Shown in pieces: positions 1 through 10,907 of a stretch of DNA of 64,000 nt; within the stretch, counting starts at the first letter, position 1; each line of letters starts with the position of its first letter. The DNA comes from Chrysopilus asiliformis (Eukaryota; Arthropoda; Insecta; Diptera; Rhagionidae): positions 74,870,585 through 74,934,584 of the forward strand of contig OZ035960.1 in assembly GCA_964034945.1 (NCBI GenBank). The letters run 5' to 3'. Both the position numbers and the translations under genes were made by a program. The notes below the pieces were generated by a model, which searched no databases, was not told the origin of the DNA, and saw only the letters and a list, made by a program, of their open reading frames with translations.

Positions 1-74
1 ACGGTCGAGAATATAAGATAATCATATTTTACGTATTCTAAACAGTGGTCCAATTTTCCCCGCCCAATAACTTA

Positions 75-594
75 TGGCGTTTTCGACTGGCATGCTCTTT
101 TTGCTCTGAAGTTGCTCTAAATTTGCTCACTCTGAGATCTTGTGTTCGACTGAGATTTTTTGATCGCTCGAAAAAGAGTTACGTGTTCGAGTGACGCAAG
201 TACTCCGTATGCGAGCACTAAAAGAGCATTTTTCGAGCAATTTTGTGATCTGCCTAATGTAGTCAGATTTGAGTTGCTCTTTTGAGGTTAAGGCTAACAA
301 AATCGTGTGGAATCGTAAATGGAAGATATTTATGATTTTGATTTCTTGGATTCTTCTTCATCTAGTGAAGAAGAATTTCATTTGGTCAGAAATATATTAG
401 TGCAGTGTCAACTTAAGGGAATTATATCAAAATTAATTTTAATTTGTTTTATGCTTCTTCTTGTTCTTTGAGAAATGCTCGACTCCCAAGCAGAGGTGCT
501 CGAAATCTACTCGAGATCTGCTCGAAATACCTTGCTCTAAACTGGGGTAGAGCGTGCTCTGAATCTGCCCTGAATCTGCCAGTCGAAAACGTCA
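75..594. mobile_element. PIF/Harbinger-like MITE (520 bp)
   Basis: Terminal inverted repeats (TIRs) are TGGCGTTTTCGACTGGC on the left and its near complement GCCAGTCGAAAACGTCA on the right. Both ends are flanked by TTA (72-74 and 595-597), the 3-bp duplication typical of PIF/Harbinger. From 319 there is a short + strand reading frame starting MEDIYDFDFLD followed by a serine/glutamate run, resembling the N-terminus of Harbinger nucleases, so this looks like an internally deleted derivative. No transposase core is left. Confidence 0.75.
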
Positions 595-597
595 TTA

Positions 598-1967
598 GCC
601 TTACTGTTTACGAGAAACGCAACTGTACGAAATTTCAAGTCTCTGGCTCAATCCTTTTGAAAGTTATGGTGTTAATTTTACTCCATATAATAATTCCATT
701 CCAGAATCATTCTTTTGTGATAAATTCGTGAGCGAATTTTATTTTTCCATTCCTAAAATTTTCCATTCCATTCGCGAATAGAATTTTAAAAATACGAGAA
801 TGGAAAAATAAAATTCGTGAGTGAATGAAAACTAAAATTCTCGTGCTAATCATTTGCAAATGAATGAATGAAAAATAATTATTCGCCGTACTATGCTTAT
901 TACACGATTAAAATTATGCCCGCATCGAATAACAATAAACAACGGACGCGAAACGATAACTCACAGCACACAAACGTGTCGAAAAGTAAGATTTGAACGT
1001 TTCGGATGGATCCGAAACGTAATGTTTTGTTATGTTTCGGATATTTCCGTAATCTAAGTGCGAGAATACGGTTTCGTATAAAGTGGTGAATTGCTTCGTA
1101 ATGTTTGAGACGTCATTTTGAGCAATATAGGCAGTACTTACACCACATAAAGGTCTTTTTCCACTTCACTTCGGAAAAATCCGTAACGTTCCGAGAATAG
1201 CCGCCCTGGTTTTGTGTCACAGAAGAAGACACTATGGCCCCTATTATGAATCTCAACTATCAACGATTGATACTTGACAAAATTTATCAACTGAAACAAC
1301 TTTTGGTATTACGAACACTGTCTGATAAAATGCTTCACCATTGTGAATGAAATGGTTTTTACGTTTATCAAAATGTCAATTGTGAAGTTTGGTTTGGTTG
1401 AAATGTCGTCAAAAAGTTCTCTACAATTAAAAAATATGATAAATGTGTGGTACCTCAAATGAAAGGTATTGAAGAGTGCAAGAATATAAAGCATGATATT
1501 ATCCCCCCCCCCCCTTTGTATTTATACCCCACGGAAAAAAGTTTTTAGGTACAATACACTCTCTGCCACCCCCCAGAAAAAAGCTTCTTACAACGTTTGT
1601 GGTCCCCTGGAGGAAGCAAGGAGAGCGCGCGACGGCTAAAAATGCCCATTTTGGATAGGGGATACTCCTCGCTATACACGAAAAATAAGTAGCGTCATTG
1701 GCGCTAAATTGAACTTTAGACCTGCCTTACACGTTCAATATTTTTGCTTCAATATATTGAAGGGTATTGAAAGTCGTATGAATCTCGTCAATTTTGCTTC
1801 AATATAGTCCTTACACGATCAATATATTGAACACAATGAAAATATTGAAAAATTAACAAAAATTAAATTTCGGTCAAAATATAAAAAATCTCAATTTCTC
1901 GCTGTATAGAGTAGGGATGTCAAAAAAGAACCGGTTACCCGGTGTTTTTGCTTCGGTTAACCGGTTT
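598..1967. other. No gene; repeat fragments
   Basis: No coding region is supported. At 600-660 a stretch including aaatttcaagtctctggctc resembles a decayed piece of the mini-me/DINE-like repeat found elsewhere in the window. A run of 12 C lies at 1503-1514. At 1213-1260 (ggcccctattatgaatctc) and 1720-1860 (repeated tcaatatattgaa) there are MITE-like end fragments without a recognisable partner end. Confidence 0.4.
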
Positions 1968-2075
1968 TGACGTGGATACGTTTTGGATTTTGGTTATGGG
2001 GGTACAAATTAGAAAATCGGCTTGCTGCCATGATAACAAATTTGCAATCGATGAAACTCGATAGTTTGTGGTGAC

Positions 2076-2425
2076 TAGAGAGCCTTTAACCTAGAGAGTG
2101 GCCATGCTACCTTAATAGACTGTGCTACTGAGTAGGACAGTCTATTAACTCCAATTAGAACAGTCTATTAGGTCAGTTATAACAGCTTTTTCTCCAGATT
2201 AGAACAGTCTGTAAACAATTTTTCAATTTATCAAAACAACTACGAGTTTCCAAATTTTTTTGATACCTCAAACATGCTATTTTTACATATATTAACCACC
2301 TTCAGTTATTTTGGCAGTTATTTATAACAATGAATAAAATTTTTAAAGTTTTTCGCGCTCGTTTTTCAGCTCGGCGGCCATTTTTAGATGTCCCCATGGC
2401 CACTCTCTAGGTTATAGGCTCTCTA
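2076..2425. mobile_element. hAT MITE with 8-bp TSD and empty-site evidence
   Basis: A 350-bp element with imperfect TIRs beginning TAGAGAGCC and ending GGCTCTCTA. It is flanked by the 8-bp direct repeat GTGGTGAC (2068-2075 and 2426-2433), the hAT-type duplication length. The second copy of the host repeat, near 42345, has a single uninterrupted GTGGTGAC followed by ATCCGAACAG, so it preserves the empty site. No coding capacity. A diverged relative may lie around 34015-34395. Confidence 0.88.
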
Positions 2426-2693
2426 GTGGTGACATCCGAACAGAAACTGTGTTATAAGATGAGTCCTACATTAAAGCATTGTTTAGGGTATTTTGTTATG
2501 TTAAACTATGTTCAATTATCTTTTTAAGAATCAAAATCTAAATTTCCACTGCCGCGGTTATGCTGCGTTTGCTGCTTGTAGTACAGATTTCACATTTATA
2601 CTCTTTTTATGCTTCTCCTTTATGTGTATTGAATCTGATGTATTGAAAGCCAGGTTATTTCGTTCTTTTCGCTCTGAAAAGTGTCGCTCTTAA

Positions 2694-3028
2694 GGCTCAA
2701 CTATGATAAACATAAGAACGCATATGTAAATGTCAAATTCCCAACGAATGTTGACATACATAGCTCTCAAGATAAAAGCTAATCTTCATTTTACCTCAAG
2801 TGGAAATTAATATGGCCACAATATTATTAAATTCACACTAAAATTTTAGGTTATGTTCACTATTTACATATGCCAGTTCCATTTGTGTCGAATTATTCAT
2901 GCTTAACGAAAGTTTAACGAAGGTTTGAAAGTGGCACATGTCTATTGTGGGTAATAACATTGACTTTCTTATTCTGGAAATGACATATGCAGCTACATAT
3001 GCGTTCTTATGTCTATCATAGTTGAGCC
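2694..3028. mobile_element. MITE with about 33-bp TIRs
   Basis: The TIR starts GGCTCAACTATGATAAACAT and is mirrored at the right by ATGTCTATCATAGTTGAGCC. The inner parts, GAACGCATATG and CATATGCGTTC, pair as well. It interrupts repeat R1: copy 2 (near 42605) reads straight through the same position as cttttaacgg. The flanks resemble T(T)TAA, but the exact duplication is not clear. No ORF. Confidence 0.75.
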
Positions 3029-3244
3029 TTTAACGGCAAAATCGTCTGCTGTGGTTTCCGACTCTCGTTCTTGGGAACGAAATTGATTTCTATTTAAGTT
3101 TTCGCTTCTTGTTCAAAGCGGTTTGTGGATCTCGCATAAATATGAATGAAAGCCTCGAGCGATGGCTTTTTGGTATGATGCACACACACATGTAAGTATG
3201 CATTTTACTAGTCAGAGAACGATATTTCGCTCCCAGCATTAACA

Positions 3245-3420
3245 GCCGTCGCACACTTGAGCTAAGCGAGCTCGACTACGTGAACTAAGTTTCTCGCTGA
3301 AAGTAAAATCCTTAGCATTTGCATTGGCGACCACACACTTCAGCGAAACTATGAAACTACATCGCGTAGTCATGGGCGACGGGAACTAAGTTCGCTTGCG
3401 TAGTTCAGCAGTAGGATTCT
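3245..3420. mobile_element. Truncated relative of the MITE at 18972-19478
   Basis: It shares cgtcgcacacttgagctaag, the block ctttcagcgagaaact (in reverse orientation), gcgtagtcatgggcgac and gaactacgcgagcgaactta-like strings with the complete element at 18972-19478. The right end is missing or diverged, so this is a decayed copy. Confidence 0.55.
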
Positions 3421-3789
3421 TGGCAAAATCGATAAATAACGATCTGGAAAGATCGCTAAGGGTATTATTTTGCACAGGTGGTTAATTTTCCCTCTGGCGG
3501 CGAAAATTTAAATACAATCTTGACAGTAGCGGCAAATTTAAAATTTGTTTTAAATTCGACATATCTTGAAAAGTAAACAAATAACAATTTTCTTTCGAAA
3601 AAGTGTAATATTTAGCTATGAAAAGTATTTATATAAGTCGGGTGGTCAGCCGGCAGTTTTTTATGCAATTCTAGATGGATTTCCGCACACTTTTCATTTG
3701 AAAAACAAAATAGAAAAGTCTCCGAAAATCGTTTTAGAATTTCCCCGGATTAGCCAAATGAAAAGGTTTTACGTTTTTTGGAAAAATTT

Positions 3790-4430
3790 TTAACAATCAC
3801 AACAAAAAAATGTAAACACAAATGGTTGAGGTTAAATACAAAAGATTTTTTCTTGCTGTCAGCAATTTCGATTGAATTCAATTTCATTGCACTTTCTTGC
3901 TGCCAACATGTGTTTCCCTTCCTCTTTCCGCACTACAACCGGTTTCTGCTGTTGGCCTCCACAAGCAAGAGTAATTTTAATTTCGCTGTGCGTGAAATAT
4001 ATTTTTTCATCGCCGGTTTGAAAATTTCAACTTGATCACAAAGTAAAGGCGAATTTAATTTCGTTTTTTTTAAGGAAAAGGCAAATGTGAGTAATGTTTA
4101 GACAATTAAGGGACGCATTCAACATTTTATTTCGTTTTTGCCAACGTGACAACAATTAAACAACAATCTTAAGAGGACGAAACTCAAACATTAGTGTTTA
4201 TCGACTGGTACGAGAGCAGTCGTTATGAAAATTCGTATTGGAAGGCTCAGCATTGCCAGAGTCATAGTCGAGGGTAATTTTATTGGAAAGTTGACAGCGA
4301 GAAACAAATACAACGCCATTTTATATCACTACCACAAACATAAAATCTCTTATTCGTATTTATAGATAACGACATCGTTATGGATAACTACATCGTTATA
4401 AGTGCCAAGAATCCTACTGCTGAATACCAT
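3790..4430. repeat. Dispersed repeat R2, copy 1
   Basis: This segment reappears in reverse complement between 43515 and 45705, where it is split by other insertions. Matching strings include gataacgacatcgttatgg (4367), the gagggtaattttattgg block (4270), gggacgcattcaacatttta (4110) and gttgaggttaaatacaaaag (3827). No protein or transposase is recognised, and the ends are not defined. Confidence 0.7.
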
Positions 4431-4970
4431 CTTTCAAACGTTTCGGATTTAGATTACGGAAAAAACATTTCGGCGAGATTCGTAATCCGTAACGTAACGA
4501 AAAATCCGAAATGTTCCGAGAATAGCCGCCCAGCTTTCAAAAATGCTGCATACACCGCGTCTTGATTAACAATTTTTTATCCCAAGAAATATCTCACCGC
4601 AATGAGATTTTTTTGACAGCTGGGCGGAAAATCTGTTGAAATTTTATTTCTCAAGATGGCGATCAAAATAAAAACCTCTTAATGTTATATATTCTCTTCC
4701 AAAGCTTTTTGTATCGTATTGTTTGTAAAAATTAGTTATTTTCGCAACTACTTGTCGGGAGAATTTAGATTCCGCTATCTTGAATCGGGTCATTCCATGA
4801 AATTTTGCAATTGCAAGATTTCATGAAATTTATCTCTGGAATTTTTTATCGCCGTCAACTCGAGCTCTGATTGGTCACACCGCGTCTTGATTAACAATTT
4901 TTCATCCCAAGAAATATCTCACCGCAATGAGATTTTTTTGACAGCTGGGCCGAAAATCTCTTGAAATTTA

Positions 4971-5707
4971 TGCTACATTTACACGAATGACAAATTTGTC
5001 ATTTTTTTCTTGTCATTATGTTAATTCCCGTGTAAATGGCATAATTTTTGTAATTTTTTCTGTCAGAAAATGTCAATCTCTCATAAAAGAATGAACTTGT
5101 CCATTCTTTTATGCCAGATTGTCATTCGTGCAAACGCAATATTAGTTATGACAACTTTAGTATTCAACTTTTGTCATAACTAATATTGCGTTTGTACGAA
5201 TGACAATCTGGGGCCTATTCCACAAAAGTACAATTCCACAATTCACAAATTGTTAAATTGGATATTCACAATTACAAATCCAAAAAAAAACCGTTTCAGG
5301 AACTCACACATTTGTAAATATTTTTTCTTTACATTTTCACAATTGTATTAATTTTTTGTTTGAATTCAAGGAAAAATTTATTCAATATTTTGAGGAACAC
5401 AAAATAAAGACTTGTGAAAACGTTTCGGATTGTAAAATTACTCTGAATTTGTACTTGTGATTTATAAATTGTATTTTAAGAAATGAAAATGTATTTACAA
5501 GTCCTACAATTTGTGAAAAATAGCTACAAATACAAGTCTTGTACTTTCGTGGAATAGGCCCCTGGCATAAAAGAATGGACAAGTTCATTCTTTTATGAGA
5601 GATTGACATTTTCTGACACAAAAAATACAAAAATTATGCCATTTACACGGGAATTAACATAATGACAAGAAAAAAATGACAAATTTGTCATTCGTGTAAA
5701 TGTAGCA
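4971..5707. mobile_element. PIF/Harbinger-like MITE with long TIRs
   Basis: The left arm starts TGCTACATTTACACGAATGA and the right arm ends with its complement at 5707. Complementarity continues inward for about 150-200 bp. The flanks are TTA at 4968-4970 and 5708-5710. At 5114-5211 there is a separate internal palindrome (ccagattgtcattcgtgc mirrored by a close complement). Another MITE is inserted at 5211-5561. A diverged family member sits at 10528-10710. Confidence 0.8.
5211..5561. mobile_element. Nested MITE, GGGCCTATTCCAC ends
   Basis: A 351-bp element with TIRs GGGCCTATTCCACAAAAGTAC and its near complement gtactttcgtggaataggccc. Both sides carry CTG (5208-5210 and 5562-5564). It sits inside the MITE at 4971-5707. 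No coding capacity. The GGGCC terminus and 3-bp TSD suggest PIF/Harbinger, although CTG is not the usual TWA target. Confidence 0.75.
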
Positions 5708-6153
5708 TTAGTACTCAAAATGGCGATGAAAAGAAAACACCTAGTCGCCGCTCTCGCAATTAATGCAATACGTGAAATTGAAAAGGCTGAAACAGAAGAA
5801 CAGACGAAAAGAAACACCTCTTAATGTTATATATTCTTTTCCAAAGCTTTTTGTATCGTATTGTTTGTAAAAATTAGTTTTTTTCGCAACTACTTGTCGG
5901 GAGAATTTAGATACCGCCATCTTGAATTGGGAAATTCCAAGAAATTTTGCAATTGCAAGATTTCTTGAAATTTATCTCTGGGATTTTTTATCGCCGTCAA
6001 CTCGAGCTCTGATTGGTCAATCAAAAATCTCTGCGATGAAAAATCCCAAATCAAGACGCGGTGTAAGAGATGAAATACAACATAAAAATTTCGCTGATGC
6101 TATGACGACAGAGGTCTCTCAGTCAATGCAATCATTTTGCTATTTTTGTTTAA

Positions 6154-6276
6154 CCCTTCGTTGGACCCCTTGGTACAATTGTACCAATTTCAACTTTGAA
6201 CATTCCGTGTGCAGTGTACATAGTGTACACTTTTGTAAATGTATATCGTTGTTTGACAGAGGGGTCCAACGAAGGG
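6154..6276. mobile_element. piggyBac-type MITE (123 bp)
   Basis: Perfect TIRs CCCTTCGTTGGACCCC and GGGGTCCAACGAAGGG are flanked by TTAA at 6150-6153 and 6277-6280. The TTAA target and CCC terminus are the piggyBac signature. The interior has two small palindromic pieces (ggtacaattgtacc, gtgtacatagtgtacac). Confidence 0.85.
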
Positions 6277-7130
6277 TTAACTTAAATTTTAGTGACCTGC
6301 AGCAAAAACAACAGTGAACGCAAAAACAATAATGTTGCCGCGACATATACAATGACTGAATGATAGCGAGAATATTGCATTTTTTGTTTTCACTGAAGTG
6401 GTTGATTTTTGACAGAAGATTATATTAAAAACAATTTCCAGCATGAAAGTGGCAGAAACATCTCTTCGCTGTTGTTGTTTACCACAATCAGTACTTTCGT
6501 TGCATTCGCTGCATTTTTTCCTTAATCGTAATGAAATTGCAATATGTGGCTGATTTTTCGAGAAATTTCACTCATTTTCAAATCAATGTAGGGGAACCCG
6601 GGGCTAGAATTAACAGGGGTAAGTATTAACAAGCCTATTCCCGCCGAAATATACGAGCCAGAATCTCGAAATTTGGGTTTTGTCCATCATTCGATAAGGT
6701 CGATCATATCGTGACGCATCAGTTATAAACTGTTCATTGCCAGTGAGGGTTAAGCACAGAGGCCAAATTTTAGGTGGTAAACGAACTTTTTATGGTTTGC
6801 AATATTTTGATTTCTGTCTTAGTTTTGTATATTATTGAATATAACTTTGCCGATAATGTAAGTTAATGAAGCTATAATTAATAATATCCTCTGCTTTTAT
6901 TACAATCCTTAACTATATTTTTGTGTGTGGTTAATAATTCAAAAAAAGTAGTGTCGGGGCTAAAATTAACAAACCCATGGGGCAAGTATTAACAATATAA
7001 TGTCATAGACATAGAGTAAGAATTCTCATACTATGTTTTTATAGATACAAATTATGTACAAAAAAGCTTCCCTGAGACCTTTTTTTAGATAATAATAATT
7101 GTTTTTGTTTTTTAAAACGACTTAATTACT

Positions 7131-7960
7131 TTCTTCTACGGAGTATAATAAAGTATTGTATTCATGAAAAATTTTGACCTCTTAATTTTGCCTAAAAAAC
7201 ATTTCCCGATCACTCCTGAGTCGATTGGAGTCATATTAAAAAAATGTCTTTCTGTCTGTCAGTCTGTCTGTCAGTCTGTGTACAAGATTTCTCAAAAACG
7301 AATAGAGCTAGCGCCATGAAATTTTATAGGCATGTTGGGTCCTGAAATGGGACGATCCTATCATCTTTTGGTGGAAATCCGTTAACCGGAAGTATCCAAA
7401 ATGGCGGTTTTTCAAAAATCGCAATTTCGTTTTTCTCGATTTACTCCCAAACTACGCGTTTTTTAGTGGCCTTAAGTATGACAAAACTTGGAGAAAATAA
7501 AATTTCCCACACTTTTGTCCTTAGCTATAACTCGATATCTCCACCTGTTATCGAGATAAACCGTTATTTCCAAAAAAAACAGTTTTTTGCGATTATCTCG
7601 AAAACTAACGGGCTTTTGCTGACTGAATGTATGAAGTGAATTAATGAAAATGGCATTCTGCACAATTTTGTTTCTCACCGTTATCCGTTATCTTTTATCG
7701 TTATTGAGATATTTTCATTAATATGTAAAAAATCATATGTTTGCGAATAATTTGCAAACTAACGGTTTTTCGACAAATCAGTTAAAAGAATAATTAAAGA
7801 TGTTAACATTTTCTACATTTTTGCCATTTACCGTAAATTGATATCTTTTACAGTTCTCAAGTTATCTCAAATTTTGTACGTTTTTGATATTTTTGAACAA
7901 ACCAAGAATTTATTGGAGATTGTCTTAGGTTGACAACGCGACAGGGCTCTAGCGTAAATT
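7131..7960. repeat. GTCT-microsatellite repeat block inserted in, or lost from, element copies
   Basis: This block is absent from the second copy of its host element (near 30560). It contains a GTCT/GTCA tract at 7245-7290 and low-complexity text such as ctcaaaaacgaatagagcta. The string gtggaaatccgttaac and its surroundings (7339-7385) recur in reverse complement at 52569-52620 next to a long CAGA tract, so it belongs to a dispersed family. No ORF of interest. Confidence 0.55.
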
Positions 7961-8487
7961 ATGTTCCTTGAAAAGGATATTTATTTGGTTCATTTTATTA
8001 GTTTTTGTGATAATTAATATATTTGAATTTAAAAGGACATATATTTTGTTTATTTTATAATTTTTGTGAAAAAAAAAATCTTTTCTTTTAATTATTTCGA
8101 TGTTAAAACTTATGTTAATACTTACCCCATCGTTGTTAAAACTAGCCCCGTGACCGGGGTTAGTTTTAACCAGGGATGGGAAACGTTATCGTAACGTAAC
8201 GAAATAACGAAATAACGAAATGATTCTCGGGCTATTTCTTCATAATTACGTTATAACGTTATATAAATTCAATTCCGTTACAATAACGAAAAACGTAACG
8301 AAAAACGAAAAAAAAATATTACGTTTTTTCGTTATTTATTAATTTTTCCTTGTTTTGTTCAGTATTATATTTTTGTGAAATTTTCCACAAAAGTTCATCA
8401 AGTATAACCCCACAGACCTGCCACCTGCATAAAATATAATTAAAAATATTGGAGTAGTATTTTTAATCGTATTTTGATTCTAATGTA

Positions 8488-8826
8488 GGGGCCACATCTA
8501 TCAGTTTTCCATCAGTTTTTGGGAAATTGTTGGGAAACTGATTGGTGTGAACGTTCGCGTCAGTCGCGTCAGTCGTATCGTATTAGAATATAACCAAATA
8601 TTATTTTTTGAACTTAATGCAATAATAATGCATGCACACACTCTCTCTTTATTATTCACCGGTATTTTTTGAACTCTACAATCAAAATGAATGGAAAATT
8701 TTCACAAAAAACTGTCAGTCGCAACTGATAGATGTGAACTGGATGTAAAAAACTGATGGAAAACTGATGGAAAACTGACGAGTACCGTAACAGTTGCGAC
8801 TGATGGAAAACTGATAGATGTGGCCC
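8488..8826. mobile_element. Nested MITE, GGGCCACATCTATCAG ends
   Basis: A 339-bp element whose ends pair over more than 30 bp (gggccacatctatcagtttt against aaaactgatagatgtggccc). Subterminal copies of gatggaaaactg repeat on both sides. It lies inside the hAT element at 8171-9879. The flanking duplication is unclear (TA/TTA-like). No ORF. Confidence 0.7.
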
Positions 8827-9040
8827 TTACATAAATCGGATTTTGTTTTGGCCCGATTTCCTCTATTTCTGGAGATACGCAAAAGGAAATCTTTCAAGCA
8901 ACTTTGTTGGTATCGAAATTTTTTTTTAGTAATTCCAGAAGTAGAGTGAATTTCGCGAAAGCTAATTGCGACTCAGAATCAGCGACGTCAAAATAGCCTA
9001 AAATTCTATATCTTTGATATTGACTAAAATGTCGATTTTT

Positions 9041-9604
9041 ATACCCGTATGGTGAAACCAAAGGGTATATTAACTTTGCCAAGATCCCGTCATCGTAACG
9101 CCAAGATCCCGTCATCGCACAAAAAAATGAATTACACCAGTGTGTTTAGAATGATAAAAATATTTAATTTTTGCATGTCCGTCCGTCTGTCCGTCTGTTT
9201 GCCCGTCTGTCTGTCCGTCCGTCTGTGGCGCGGATTGCGGGCGCACGGATTGAGCTAGAGACTTGAAATTTTGCGTAGATCCGTTTTTCGTAAAATGCGA
9301 GGCTAAGTTCGTTAATGGGCAAAAATGGACCAAAATGAACGAAAACGATTTTTGCGAATATCTCAAAAACGGTGCATCTTATCAAAAAAGTCCAAGAACA
9401 AAAGTTATTTAGGATATGATTCTACATAAAACTCCCATACATCAAAATCTGATTAGAATAAATTTTAAAAAATCTTATTGAAAAGTTTGACTTCAAAGTG
9501 GAATTTTGGTACAACTGTTCGAATTTTGATACGAATATCACCATACGGGTTTTCAATTGGCAATTTTTGGATTGCCAAATTGGCAATTATAGCTTTTGTT
9601 ATGT
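9041..9604 (+). mobile_element. mini-me/DINE-1-like (helentron-associated) repeat, copy 1
   Basis: Starts atacccgtatggtgaaacc and ends with tcaccatacgggttttcaa followed by a tail (attgccaaattggcaatta, agcttttgttatg). The start and the near-end form subterminal inverted repeats around acccgtatggtga. A tract of GTCC/GTCT (9177-9222) is the GTCY microsatellite described for dipteran mini-me and DINE-1 elements. The segment atcccgtcatcgtaacgcca is locally duplicated near 9080-9115. Non-coding. Confidence 0.75.
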
Positions 9605-10527
9605 TTTTATTTGTATTTTCTTTTTGCCACGTTTTATGATTTTTTATAGAATTTATTTTTATGGAAACTGAACTGAATTACTTTGTGACAAACTATTATT
9701 AAAGTGCGTTTTTTTGTTTTCAGTTTCCATACAATGTGTAACGAAATATAACGTTATAACGTAACGAAATGAAATTTTTTATCGTTACAAAACGAAATAA
9801 CGTAACGAAATAAAAGTTCAATTTCGTTACGTAACGAAATGTATAACGTTACGATTTTTTATTTCGTTTCCCGTCCCTGGTTTTAACAGATGACATTTTT
9901 TCATAAAAATGATTTTTTTCATATAGTGACTACCTGGTTGAAACTTTTTTTTATTTCTTATGATACCTGAAGACCTACAGTATGGCTAGATATAAACACA
10001 ATATCAAAAATATTATTTGTTAAAAAACTATGACCCAATTTCCAAATTTTGTTAATACTAGTCCCGGCTTCCCCTATTTCACACGGCAGCATATCTATTT
10101 TTGGTCTTGCTTTTGCTGTCGAACCATTGTAAAGGGCCCCATCCATGTATAACATACCATTTTTTGTTTGCGCATGCCAATTTGTGCATGCAAATATCCC
10201 ATTAGTTTGTCTAAGGCTATCATTGGGTATGTTGTTTTCCTTAATAATATTTTGTGGTTTTCAAAATACTGTTTGTGACATAAAATTTAAAAATTAGTGA
10301 CATTACTTTGTTCGCAATAATTTCTGAATGCTTACAAGGCCCTACGAGAAATACAAAAAAACGAAAACATAAATACTGGATATAAGATTGCCTGTCAAAG
10401 CGGCAGCGATTTTCACATCGAAATCTGCTACGAGAACTTCATCGAACTTCACCTTGAGATTACAAAAACTTTCTGCGAATGGATTATGCTGAATTCAAGG
10501 ATCCGCTTCAGAAAGTAACACCTATAA

Positions 10528-10710
10528 TGCTGCGTTTACACAATTGACAAATCTGTCATTTTTTTTGTCATAAATTGTCATATCGTGTAAATAGTATCAT
10601 TTTTGTCATTATTCCTGTCAGAAAAATGACAATGAGGCTGTTTAGATTAGCCGACTTGTCCATTCTTTTATGACAGATTGTCATTATCTGTTATTTATGT
10701 AAACCCAGCA
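10528..10710. mobile_element. Short MITE related to 4971-5707
   Basis: Ends tgctgcgtttacac and gtaaacccagca. The interior shares gacaaatctgtcattttttt and gtccattcttttatg with the larger element at 4971-5707. The flanks are TAA and TTA, so the TSD is only approximate. Confidence 0.6.
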
Positions 10711-10907
10711 TTATACAGAAGCAAGATGGGAAGTAAACGGAAGTTTCCGTTTAACTACGGCAGAGAAAAGAGATGCGCGATAAAAAAAAGTCACCAAGCA
10801 ACACCATCTTTTTCTTTTACACCTTCATGTCATATGGAATTGAAGAAAAAACAAGAAACTTGTCGTTTAGTCAGGGCTAAACCAAGCGAGGTTTTCATAT
10901 CCTTATT

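Larger units (their letters stand above)
1968..3240. repeat. Dispersed repeat R1, copy 1 (interrupted twice)
   Basis: The segments 1968-2075, 2434-2690 and 3032-3240 align in the same order with 42244-42810. Shared landmarks include gacgtggatacg, gggggtacaaa, the string tcaatcgatga near the start, catccgaacagaaactgtg and a block ending in cgctcccagcatta. Copy 1 differs from copy 2 by two insertions, a hAT MITE at 2076-2425 and a second MITE at 2694-3028. No protein is recognised, so the identity of the repeat itself is unknown. Confidence 0.8.
4557..6060. repeat. Locally duplicated repeat flanking a MITE
   Basis: A block with accgcgtcttgattaacaat occurs at about 4553-4640 and again at 4880-4965. 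A second block beginning cctcttaatgttatatattc occurs at 4675-4870 and 5817-6010. The inverse string atcaagacgcggtgt closes the structure at 6050. The arrangement suggests a repeat duplicated around the MITE insertion at 4971-5707. Diverged relatives lie at 31960-32170 and 14300-14390. Confidence 0.55.
8171..9879. mobile_element. hAT-type non-autonomous element, exact 8-bp TSD
   Basis: The ends are CAGGGATGGGAAACG and CGTTTCCCGTCCCTG, typical hAT termini. Exact 8-bp duplications GTTTTAAC lie at 8163-8170 and 9880-9887. Subterminal regions on both sides are rich in cgtaacgaaataacg motifs, probably transposase-binding repeats. No transposase remains. The interior carries a MITE (8488-8826) and a mini-me/DINE-like repeat (9041-9604). 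The second copy of the host element near 30770 lacks this insertion. Confidence 0.9.
6591..10074. mobile_element. DNA transposon relic with TA target, hosting nested insertions
   Basis: The left end is GGGGAACCCGGGGCTAGAAT and the right end is the imperfect complement ctagtcccggcttcccc. Both are flanked by TA (6589-6590 and 10075-10076), as in Tc1/mariner-like elements. No transposase frame survives. A truncated second copy at 30118-30936 shares the interior (for example cgataaggtcgatcatatcg, gttaagcacagag, catatagtgactacctgg) and the right end. Relative to it, this copy contains extra DNA at about 7131-7960 and the hAT element at 8171-9879. Confidence 0.75.

Noticed and set aside
6140..6352. 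Overlapping ORFs of 70 and 131 codons on opposite strands
   Set aside because: They read through the piggyBac MITE at 6154-6276 and its flanks; the symmetry comes from the TIRs.
9112..9385. ORFs reading (TDGQ)n or (TDRQ)n here and at 45209-45503
   Set aside because: These are translations of the GTCY microsatellite inside mini-me/DINE repeats.
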